Shown: piece by piece, positions 28,265 through 35,059 of the stretch
How positions within the stretch are numbered: the first letter of the stretch is position 1
Layout of the letters: each line of letters opens with the position of its first letter
NCBI RefSeq assembly: GCF_018598175.1
Contig: NZ_JAHESE010000015.1
Span: forward strand, 1-64,000
From: Dawidia cretensis
GTDB taxonomy: Bacteria > Bacteroidota > Bacteroidia > Cytophagales > Cyclobacteriaceae
Reading direction: 5' to 3'
Length of the DNA stretch: 64,000 bases
Made by a program: the position numbers and the translations under genes
The notes under the pieces: generated by a model
Told to the model about the DNA's origin: nothing
Databases searched by the model: none
What the model saw: the letters and a program-made list of their open reading frames with translations, nothing else

Positions 28265-28976
28265 GGTGTGTAGATTGATTAAATAATACAGAGTTGATGA
28301 GGCGTTCCTGGACGAAGGATTTTCCGACCTCGTCGCCGGCAGCCTTGATGATCTGCACCGGCAGTTGTGCGACGACGGTCTTGTAAAATTCGTTGGGGGT
28401 GGACGACCAGGTAAACGGTATATATTCTTTTGCTTCCAGGCTTGTATGCAGCAGGCGGTTCAGGCACAGTAGTACAAAGTCCGTACAGTTGTACTCGCGC
28501 GAGTTGAAGTACGGCCGTTCCTCCTGAATGCCGGCGGCGATCTCTTTCAGGCGCGCATCCATCATCGGACTGGTGTGCAGGCGGACGAGCGCATCGCAGG
28601 GATAGTCGTAGCTGTGCGGCAGGCCCCGGGTGAGGAGATAGTCCGCCGTGATGCGGGTCTCTGCCGACGAGCGTGGCAAGGTAAAGTAGCGTGATGCCAG
28701 GTTGTCGCCGTGTTCATCCCACCGGATCTCGGCAGGCCCCCACAGGTCGAAGTAGGTTAGCGACAACGTACGGATGGTATCATTGTACGTGGTCTTTACG
28801 CGGTTGATGATGGTGTCGCGCACCACAATCTTGTAGTTGTCGACGGCCAGGCCCACGTGGCCGGTGTGGCCATCGTGCGTGGTATAGATCACCAGGTAAA
28901 TGTCCGTGGGCCTGGCCGCTACCTGGCTGATGGTTACGACAAACAGTATGCAGAGCAGAAGGCGCATCGTATTCAT
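28245..28976 (-). CDS. Exported candidate permuted papain-fold (NlpC/P60-like) protein
   Basis: 243 aa with a signal peptide (MRLLLCILFVVTISQVAA). A His-containing strand comes first (His37/His40 in GHTGHVGLAVDNY) and the Cys-containing helix comes late (Cys164 in REYNCTDFVLLCLN). This order, His before Cys with an NC start to the helix, matches circularly permuted NlpC/P60-type enzymes (YiiX/LRAT/DUF4105-like amidases and acyltransferases). The call rests on these two motifs only. Several conserved-looking Tyr/Asp residues lie between (SYDYPCDALVRL). The start overlaps the upstream stop by 4 bp (ATGA) and its end overlaps the next start by 20 bp. A peptidoglycan or lipoprotein-acyl substrate would fit an exported enzyme, but neither is shown. 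Confidence 0.7.
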   Translation of the reverse strand: MNTMRLLLCILFVVTISQVAARPTDIYLVIYTTHDGHTGHVGLAVDNYKIVVRDTIINRVKTTYNDTIRTLSLTYFDLWGPAEIRWDEHGDNLASRYFTLPRSSAETRITADYLLTRGLPHSYDYPCDALVRLHTSPMMDARLKEIAAGIQEERPYFNSREYNCTDFVLLCLNRLLHTSLEAKEYIPFTWSSTPNEFYKTVVAQLPVQIIKAAGDEVGKSFVQERLINSVLFNQSTHHEKTND

Positions 28977-29641
28977 GGCGTTACGGTTAATTGTTTGAGA
29001 ATGGTCTTAAAGGGCAGTTGCAGCGTTACCGGGCGATCGAGCACCGCCCCGCGTGCCGATCGCAGTCTATAGTAGTAGGTGACAGCCAGCGTAGCGGTAA
29101 CGCCATCGGGCGCGCGCAGACAGCGTTTGAACTCTTGCACGCCATCGGCATCAAACCGGAACGACAAGGCCATACGCGCACCGGGCGTAGATGGCGGCAC
29201 TTGTGTCCGTTGCAGACTGCGTGTCAGGATCGTAGTCAGGCTGTCTTTGCCGACAACGCGCACGCCTTCGTCTGCCGCGCGTACCACGGCCGGGCCAGAC
29301 AATACGGCCAGCGAGTCGTACCGTGCGCGGAGCTTTGTCTGCACGCTGTCTTCGCCCTGGGCCGGTAAGCCCCAGTCGGTGAGTACGTGGAATATACCGC
29401 CCGCCGGCGAGCCCCCCTCCTGTTCCCAGGATATGAAGGAGGCTTCCAACACTTGCGTGTCCTGACGTTGTGAAACGTGCAGCGCCGGCGGCAGGTAGTA
29501 GTAGCAGTGCGCACAGTCGACCATGGCATATACCACCACCGTGGTTCCCTTTACCGGGATGGCCACGCGGGAGGATTCCTCCAACAGCTGACCAAACAGC
29601 GGCAAGGGCAAGAGCAGGAACAGTGCGAGGCCGGTCTTCAT
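28973..29641 (-). CDS. Short YYxP-family paralogue, N-terminal half only (member J)
   Basis: 222 aa. The signal peptide is MKTGLALFLLLPLPLFGQ. It carries only the first family modules: DCAHCYYYLPPALHVSQR, an EASFISW strand, AGGIFHVLTDWGLP and a GARMALSFRFDADG strand. It ends without the DPxxxQR and DDYLxxIP regions. The frame is intact, with its own start and an ATGA junction to the next gene, so it looks like a stable half-size member rather than a broken copy. A CxxC (CAHC) directly precedes the YYYLP motif. It may reflect the natural domain boundary of the family. Confidence 0.8.
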   Translation of the reverse strand: MKTGLALFLLLPLPLFGQLLEESSRVAIPVKGTTVVVYAMVDCAHCYYYLPPALHVSQRQDTQVLEASFISWEQEGGSPAGGIFHVLTDWGLPAQGEDSVQTKLRARYDSLAVLSGPAVVRAADEGVRVVGKDSLTTILTRSLQRTQVPPSTPGARMALSFRFDADGVQEFKRCLRAPDGVTATLAVTYYYRLRSARGAVLDRPVTLQLPFKTILKQLTVTP

Positions 29642-29646
29642 AGCGA

Positions 29647-31368
29647 TTAGTTGTTTACAGGGATTTCGTCGATGAGAATAACACCGTATTCGTCCTCGCC
29701 ACTGACGGCGACTTTCTTACCTTCCTTATAGATCCAGGTGACCTTGTAGTTTACTTTGTCCGTGCCCAGGGGCAGGATCGCTTCCAGGCTATAATCTTCG
29801 TCATCCTTACCGGGCTTACCCGGTTTGATGGTCACCCGATCTTTGCGCATGTTGCCGAAGAAAGGATATTCAATATCTACTGCCACGGCTACGATACCGG
29901 CTTTTTGCAGGGCGCCCATATCGCCCATCAGGTCTATGCGGCGATACTTATAGGGCGCATGGAGATTGATGACAGGCGTATTGGCCGATACCCATCCCGT
30001 GCTGTAACTGCCGTCGCGTTTGAAGTGCCACTGCGTGTTATAGTCATATTGCAACCAGTCGGTGCGGTTAGCGTCGTTCTTGTTGAGGTAAATCATTTTG
30101 GAATTGCCAGTATAATCTTTCAGCGATGCCTGGCTGAGGAACATCTCCCGCAGGGTCTCGTCGCCATTCTGATGGCGCTTGCGCAGCGTCACGCTTACAC
30201 TGTTGATCATGTTCTCAAACTCGTCGCGGATGCTGCCGTCGAGATTCACCAGCACCTCGCGCTGTTGATAGGTGGGGTCGTCGATGGCCACTTTGCGGAA
30301 GATGCGTTGGTCGGCTCCATACCGCTTGTGCAGGTCGCCGATGTTGAATGTCAACAGGTGGTGGCGCGACACCAGCTTGCGGCTGTTGATCTGTACCACG
30401 GTCTTGCCACTGGTACGAACGGTATGTTTCTTATAGACATCCGATCCACCGACAAGGCTGCCCAACAGGCCGCGGTTACCAAAGATCTCGTCCAGCACAC
30501 CGCGGGTCTTTTCCGGGGGAATCGAGTCCGGACGAACGGGGTCGAACATGAGCTTCAACAGCCGGTCATACGCAACGGTGAGCAGATCGGAAGCAATGCT
30601 GTCTTTGCCGTACGACTCCATGCGGATCGCGCCGTTCTGCACCAACGAGCCAAAGGTCTTTTCTACATCGCGGCTGTAAAAGATCGCGTCAACACTCTCG
30701 TGCGAATATTCACTCTGCTGCACCTGCGACCAGTCTACGACTAATTGGCCGTTATACGCACTGGTCAGCCCGGAGAACTCGAGGTCGAACGTTATGGAGA
30801 TATCCGGTGTATTCATCTTAAAGCTCTCCAGCAGTAGCTGTGCTTTGAGCGGCTCTACGAGAAAGGAAAAGGCCACCTTAGAGTTTTGAAATACCGGGGC
30901 GATGCCCGTACCGATCAGCTCTTTTTGTTCTTTACCGTCTATGAGCAGACTCGACACCAGCATAAACTTGCCGGCAGTGATCTCTACCGGGCTCGTCAGC
31001 TTGAGGTCGCGACGTTTCAGCTTCCGGCGTAGCTCATTCTCGGCTTTGCGCACCTGTTCCTCCGGTGTATCATACAGCACCAGGAAATGGATCAGACCGC
31101 CGCCATTGGCCTCGGTAATCGCGCTGCTGCTCGCGGCGCCGTCTGTCTTAACCATCGCGTATTGCAGGAAAGAGAACTCGGGCAGGTCGTTGGCGCCGGT
31201 GGCCAGCCGCCCGCGTGAGGGCAGGTATTTGAACGTGAGGGTGTCGCCATATACCGGGAAGCAGATCAGCCCCGCGGCTTCGACATATTCCTCGATCAAT
31301 ACCGGCTGGGCCGCCAGTCGCAGGGATGTCATGCCTGCCAGTAAGAGTATAAAGCCAATCTTTTTCAT
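29647..31368 (-). CDS. Secreted YYxP-family paralogue (member K)
   Basis: 573 aa with a signal peptide (MKKIGFILLLAGMTSLRLAA). The signatures are FKYLPSRGRLATGANDLPE then FSFLQY; NGGGLIHFLVLYDTP; GTGIAPVFQNSKVAFSF ... QLLLESFKMNTPDISITF; DDPTYQQREVLVNLDGSIR then INSVSVTLRKRHQNG; and a C-terminal YKVTWIYKEGKK ... VILIDEIP. The Cys pair of E and G is absent. A basic patch (KKHTVRTSGKTVVQINSRK) lies in the middle. It is separated by only 5 bp from both neighbours. It is clearly the same family as members E, G, H and L; the role is unknown. Confidence 0.87.
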   Translation of the reverse strand: MKKIGFILLLAGMTSLRLAAQPVLIEEYVEAAGLICFPVYGDTLTFKYLPSRGRLATGANDLPEFSFLQYAMVKTDGAASSSAITEANGGGLIHFLVLYDTPEEQVRKAENELRRKLKRRDLKLTSPVEITAGKFMLVSSLLIDGKEQKELIGTGIAPVFQNSKVAFSFLVEPLKAQLLLESFKMNTPDISITFDLEFSGLTSAYNGQLVVDWSQVQQSEYSHESVDAIFYSRDVEKTFGSLVQNGAIRMESYGKDSIASDLLTVAYDRLLKLMFDPVRPDSIPPEKTRGVLDEIFGNRGLLGSLVGGSDVYKKHTVRTSGKTVVQINSRKLVSRHHLLTFNIGDLHKRYGADQRIFRKVAIDDPTYQQREVLVNLDGSIRDEFENMINSVSVTLRKRHQNGDETLREMFLSQASLKDYTGNSKMIYLNKNDANRTDWLQYDYNTQWHFKRDGSYSTGWVSANTPVINLHAPYKYRRIDLMGDMGALQKAGIVAVAVDIEYPFFGNMRKDRVTIKPGKPGKDDEDYSLEAILPLGTDKVNYKVTWIYKEGKKVAVSGEDEYGVILIDEIPVNN

Positions 31369-31373
31369 GGTAT

Positions 31374-33149
31374 TTATTTCATGTCGGGAGGTATCAGAAA
31401 GAGGTAGTCGTCGGCCAGGACTTTGAGGTCGTCCTCTACCTTTTTTTTGCCGGAATACCAGCTTACCTGGTATACAATCGGTTGCCCGGCGTCGTGGTAT
31501 ATCGTTGCTTTAGGCGGCTCGGTGTCGCTGTTCCGCAGCAACAGCATCTTTCCTTTATAGGGCCGTCCGAATAAGATGGATGCGAACCGGACACTAATTG
31601 TCTGAATCTTCCGGTCGTCCATGAGCTGCTTATCGACACCCAGCTCGATGGTTGTCTTTTTCATGGGCGGCTGTATAGACACCGATGGCAGATCGGTTGA
31701 AAGCCAGCCCGTGGCCGGTGTCGTTACCATGCTGTCGACGCCGATGAACTTCCACCCTACTTTGTATTTATAGTGCAGCCAGCCATTGGTACGGTCGCCG
31801 AGGCGCTGGTAGGTCAGGGATTTTACAATGTTGCCCGAGTCGATAGCCATCTTGTTGAACTGCACCACACCGCTGTAGCTATTGGCGCTTGTATCCGGAT
31901 AGTCTTTCTGCACCAGTATGGAAGCCTGGTCGATAATGTCACCGAAGGCATGGGTAAAGGCGCCGTCGATCTGAAAGTGGATATCGCGTTGTTGGAAGTC
32001 GGGATCGTTCATGTCGACAATGCGGAAGTAACGTTTGTCGTCCTTAAAGGCATCGTAGAAGCCACGAATGTTCCCTGCGGAATATACCGGTACTTTAATG
32101 ACCGTGGATTGGGTCATGTCCAGCGTGAAGTGAAAGCTGCGGATCTCCTTCCTGGACTTTAAGACCAGTTGGTCGTCCGGGATATATTGCTGTGTGCCGT
32201 CGCCGACGAAAAAGCGAACGAAGGCGCCGCGCTGGTACCGCTCCTTGAGGTCTGACGGTTGTGCCGCGGTAGTGGCCGCGGGCGCTTTTGCCCAGCCGGT
32301 ATTGACATCGAACATGGTGTCGAGTACCCGCTCGGTGATAATATTGAGGATATTCTGGTATACTTCACTTTTGACGTCGAGGCCGGCGCTCATATCCGCC
32401 ACGTCGATGGTAATGGCGCCTGTCTGGCATAAGCTGTCGAGCACGTGCGAGGCCTGTTGGCGGCTGAAGCCCGACTGTTTGTTTTTAAACGAACTGAAGT
32501 GATTGTATACCAGCTCCAGGTCGGCGTTCACCCGTGCCTTATACGCTTTGATCTTGGCGCGGAAGTAGCCTTCCACGACGACGGAGACATCCGAGGTAGC
32601 GCTGCTAAAGGATTCCCACAGCAATGTAGCCCCTTCGGGTGGCAAGTGTGCGGCGATGGCGGCCTTCGAGCCGGGTAAGAATGGTGCACTGCCAGAGGTA
32701 ATGACCCGGGCGGTAAACGGATTGTCGCCGCTGGGATTGAGTATTGTCGATACAATACGGAAGCCCGGGGCTGTTTCACGATCGTCGTATTCCTGCATCG
32801 GCACCGCGCCCATTAGCGATGCCTTGGGGAATCTCTCCCGTAATTTTTTTTCCAGCAAACGCGCCTCGTTCGGAGAAAGGGAGAATTGTACCAGTACATG
32901 AAACAGCCCACCTGAGCTCTCGCGTGTTCCCCCGGTGTATTTGATACACGAAAACTCAAAGTCGCCGTTCTCGAGTACCGACACCCGTGGGTAAGGGGGT
33001 ATGTAATAGTATGCGTTGCTATTCTCGCTGTCTTGCAACAGCTGGATGCCATTGACCTCGATCCTGCCTTCGTCGTACTTGACGATGGCCGATGCCGTGA
33101 GCACCGGAAGAAGACAATACACCGCGACACATACCAGTAACCTAATCAT
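31374..33149 (-). CDS. Secreted YYxP-family paralogue, first gene of operon 1 (member L)
   Basis: About 591 aa from the ATG at 33149; the frame could begin two codons earlier only at a TTG. The signal peptide is MIRLLVCVAVYCLLPVLTAS. The signatures are NAYYYIPPYPRVSVLENGD then FEFSCIKY; SGGLFHVLVQFSLSP; SGSAPFLPGSKAAIAA ... GATLLWESFSSATSDVSVVV; NDPDFQQRDIHFQIDGA; and a C-terminal YQVSWYSGKKK ... DDYLFLIPP, the clearest version of the family ending. The promoter motif at 33191-33220 lies about 40 bp upstream. It is the member nearest the sigma gene and the likely first product of the operon. Confidence 0.88.
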   Translation of the reverse strand: MIRLLVCVAVYCLLPVLTASAIVKYDEGRIEVNGIQLLQDSENSNAYYYIPPYPRVSVLENGDFEFSCIKYTGGTRESSGGLFHVLVQFSLSPNEARLLEKKLRERFPKASLMGAVPMQEYDDRETAPGFRIVSTILNPSGDNPFTARVITSGSAPFLPGSKAAIAAHLPPEGATLLWESFSSATSDVSVVVEGYFRAKIKAYKARVNADLELVYNHFSSFKNKQSGFSRQQASHVLDSLCQTGAITIDVADMSAGLDVKSEVYQNILNIITERVLDTMFDVNTGWAKAPAATTAAQPSDLKERYQRGAFVRFFVGDGTQQYIPDDQLVLKSRKEIRSFHFTLDMTQSTVIKVPVYSAGNIRGFYDAFKDDKRYFRIVDMNDPDFQQRDIHFQIDGAFTHAFGDIIDQASILVQKDYPDTSANSYSGVVQFNKMAIDSGNIVKSLTYQRLGDRTNGWLHYKYKVGWKFIGVDSMVTTPATGWLSTDLPSVSIQPPMKKTTIELGVDKQLMDDRKIQTISVRFASILFGRPYKGKMLLLRNSDTEPPKATIYHDAGQPIVYQVSWYSGKKKVEDDLKVLADDYLFLIPPDMK

Positions 33150-33190
33150 ATACAAAGGGGGTTAAGGGAATTCCTTTTTATATTTCAAGG

Positions 33191-33220
33191 CTTTGTCCGG
33201 TGAGAAAGCAAGTGGTTACC
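33191..33220 (-). promoter_or_regulatory. Promoter of operon 1, shared ECF-type motif (copy P2)
   Basis: On the minus strand the site reads GGTAACCACTT (33220-33210), nine bases, then CCGGACAAAG (33200-33191), about 42 bp before the start codon at 33149. It matches the operon 2 promoter at 13389-13360 in all 11 bases of the first element, the spacing, and nine of ten bases of the second. An AATATT tract is again present just upstream. It is the only plausible promoter for the 13-gene operon. Confidence 0.82.
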
Positions 33221-33299
33221 AGAAACAGGAAATATTTTTTTTACTTCTTTCAACTATCTTTCCGGTCGACAGGCGACAGAAAATAAAAATGGTTTTTAG

Positions 33300-33329
33300 G
33301 AGAACCTTTTGTTATTTTGATGGACAAAG
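33300..33329 (+). promoter_or_regulatory. Weaker copy of the shared promoter motif in front of the sigma gene (P3)
   Basis: On the plus strand GAGAACCTTTT (33300-33310), nine bases, then ATGGACAAAG (33320-33329). Against the shared motif, 7 of 11 bases of the first element match (including AACC), 8 of 10 of the second (including all of GACAAAG), and the spacing is identical. If functional, the sigma gene is autoregulated. The downstream element covers the ATG at 33320, which argues for translation from the ATG at 33341 with a very short leader. Confidence 0.5.
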
Positions 33330-33340
33330 GAATAATTATA

Positions 33341-33916
33341 ATGGACTTGCGGATTCGGTCTTTGATAAAGGATATAAAGGAAGACAATCACCTGGTTTTG
33401 AAAGCGCTGTATAACTATATGAGGCCTGAATTCCTGGCGTGGTTTAGCCGGCGCTATTACTGCCGGATAGAGGACGTGGAAGACGCCTACCAGCGGTCGT
33501 TCAACATCTTCTATTTCAACGTACGGGAAGACAAGGTTGCGATGCAGGAGATCAAAGCCAGCACTTACCTGTTCTCGATCGGCCGCAACATCATGCTGCA
33601 GGTGCTAAATAAAGAGCCTAAGAACAGGACGTCGCTGGAAGACGTACACGAGCGATCGATGGAGCACGTCAGTATTGATTATGACATGGAAGATGCCTAC
33701 CGCAAGGAGGTGATCGTGCGATTGCTCAACCAGCTCGACGAGACCTGTCGAAATGTACTGGTACTCAGTTTCTACCGGGACTTTTCGATGGAATCCATCG
33801 CCACGGAACTGAACTTTAAGAGCGAATCGGTGGCGAAAAAGAAGAAACATCTTTGTATGAAGAAACTGAAGGAGCTTGTCGACAAACACAACATTGTGCG
33901 CGACAGCCTGGCATAA
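33341..33916 (+). CDS. ECF-family RNA polymerase sigma factor
   Basis: About 191 aa. The ATG at 33341 is preferred because AAAGGA lies nine bases before it and because a promoter-like element covers the alternative ATG at 33320. Region 2 is visible (LVLKALYNYM ... IEDVEDAYQRSFNIFYFNV, then ASTYLFSIGRNIML). Region 4 is a helix-turn-helix (LLNQLDETCRNVLVLSFYRD ... SMESIATELNFKSESVAKKK). It is divergent from operon 1 and lies 22 bp before a TPR membrane protein that is probably its anti-sigma. The promoters of operons 1 and 2 share a motif of ECF type, and a weaker copy lies before this gene. I infer that this factor drives both operons and possibly itself. Confidence 0.92.
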   Translation: MDLRIRSLIKDIKEDNHLVLKALYNYMRPEFLAWFSRRYYCRIEDVEDAYQRSFNIFYFNVREDKVAMQEIKASTYLFSIGRNIMLQVLNKEPKNRTSLEDVHERSMEHVSIDYDMEDAYRKEVIVRLLNQLDETCRNVLVLSFYRDFSMESIATELNFKSESVAKKKKHLCMKKLKELVDKHNIVRDSLA

Positions 33917-33938
33917 GAGGGGTATAAAATTTTGCGAG

Positions 33939-34748
33939 ATGGACGAGGAACTGGAATTTGAATGGATTGAAAATTATCACAAGGGCCAGCTGAGCCCGGA
34001 CGAGCGTCAGGCATTTCTGGATCGGCAACAGGCCGATGCCGCCTTTGCGGGAAAAGTACGCTCCTACCGCGAGATCATGGACGGCATTGCTTACTACGGT
34101 AAACAACAGCCGTTTGCCGAGACGATTCGTGGCTGGGAGCAAGAGATCAAAGTACAGGCCGGAACAGACACGCTTACAGCGAATCAGGCAAACACGGTCG
34201 ATATTGCGCGGGATAAGAAAATCGTACCGCTGCATCGCTCGTATGCCTATTGGGCCGCTGCCGCGGTATTGATACTGATCGTAGGCTCGGTATTGTTGTT
34301 ACGTCCCACGCCAACAGAGACATTGGCTTTGTACGAAACATACTATAAACCGTATCCCGACGTCTTTAACCCTTCGGTGCGCAGCGAGCCGAATACAACG
34401 ACAACCTCAACACGGGAGAAGGCTTTTGCCGCGTACCGCGCGGGCCGCTTTGAGGAAGCACTGCAACTCTTTCACGCGTTGACGGGGGATAACCGCCAGG
34501 AACAAGACAACATCCGCCTATACCTCGGAAATTGTTACCTGGCCCTGGACTCGTTGGACGCCGCGGGCAAGGCCTTTTTGTCCATCGGTGCGGATAGCCA
34601 CATCGCCAGCCAGGCAAAATGGTACCTGGCCATGACATACCTCAAGGCCGGAACCGCCGATCGCGCAAAGAGTGTACTGCACACGTTGGTGGACGAAGGC
34701 GGCAGCTATGCAGACCGGGCGCGCGAGATACTACAGAAAATAGAATAG
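33939..34748 (+). CDS. Single-pass membrane TPR protein, probable anti-sigma factor
   Basis: 269 aa from the ATG at 33939, 22 bp after the sigma stop. The N-terminal 100 residues are cytoplasmic and helical (ENYHKGQLSPDERQAFLDRQ), in the style of Bacteroidetes anti-sigma/TPR partners, without a zinc-binding HxxxCxxC motif. A single membrane helix spans residues 103-122 (AYWAAAAVLILIVGSVLLL). The periplasmic part has tetratricopeptide repeats (EKAFAAYRAGRFEEALQLFH; NIRLYLGNCYLALDSLDAAG; AKWYLAMTYLKAGTADRAKS). Gene order and topology fit an anti-sigma factor that senses something outside the inner membrane. The TPR surface could bind one of the exported operon products; this is inference. Confidence 0.8.
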   Translation: MDEELEFEWIENYHKGQLSPDERQAFLDRQQADAAFAGKVRSYREIMDGIAYYGKQQPFAETIRGWEQEIKVQAGTDTLTANQANTVDIARDKKIVPLHRSYAYWAAAAVLILIVGSVLLLRPTPTETLALYETYYKPYPDVFNPSVRSEPNTTTTSTREKAFAAYRAGRFEEALQLFHALTGDNRQEQDNIRLYLGNCYLALDSLDAAGKAFLSIGADSHIASQAKWYLAMTYLKAGTADRAKSVLHTLVDEGGSYADRAREILQKIE

Positions 34749-34782
34749 TCTATTTTATATAAAAACCCTTACTCCCACTATT

Positions 34783-34938
34783 ATGTCAAAAACAAAAACC
34801 CTCAACACAACCGACAGTACCCGTGACATTAATGACACGCGGCCGGCGATGAAAAAGCCGACAAAGAAAATAGCCGCGACGCTAAGCAACACCAAATCAA
34901 CCATTACACGCCATGGCAGCACGAAACGAAAAGGATAG
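34783..34938 (+). CDS. Basic microprotein with DSTRDINDTRPAM motif
   Basis: A 51-codon ORF starting 34 bp after the TPR gene. The product is very basic and Thr/Lys-rich (opens MSKTKTLNTT; closes HGSTKRKG) with no signal peptide or membrane segment. The only recognisable feature is DSTRDINDTRPAM at residues 11-23, repeated almost exactly in the next overlapping ORF as DSTNDINDSRPMM. That shared motif in two different reading frames is the main reason to believe both are real. The function is unknown. It is probably co-transcribed with the sigma and TPR genes. Confidence 0.55.
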   Translation: MSKTKTLNTTDSTRDINDTRPAMKKPTKKIAATLSNTKSTITRHGSTKRKG

Positions 34939-35059
34939 TACCAACGACATCAACGACAGCCGCCCGATGATGATGATCCGCACGGCGTCGGCAGCGACCG
35001 GCGCGCTATCATTGCTGTTATACGTTCTCTTTCAAATACTTCACTGCGGGTGCCGATAA
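34913..35059 (+). CDS. Microprotein with DSTNDINDSRPMM motif and hydrophobic tail
   Basis: A 48-codon ORF that starts inside the end of the preceding one (26-bp overlap, different frame). DSTNDINDSRPMM (residues 8-20) matches the motif of the first microprotein. The second half is a single hydrophobic segment (ALSLLLYVLFQILHCGC), so it may be a small membrane protein. Its last 42 bp overlap the end of the CHAT gene on the other strand, and a strong hairpin (35073-35110) lies just beyond its stop. It could be a membrane-bound regulator or sensor for the sigma system; nothing proves this. Confidence 0.52.
   Translation: MAARNEKDSTNDINDSRPMMMIRTASAATGALSLLLYVLFQILHCGCR

Noticed and set aside
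33320-33340. Sigma factor start at the ATG at 33320.
   Set aside because: The ATG at 33341 has AAAGGA nine bases upstream, while 33320 has no close ribosome site and is covered by the promoter-like element. It remains possible.
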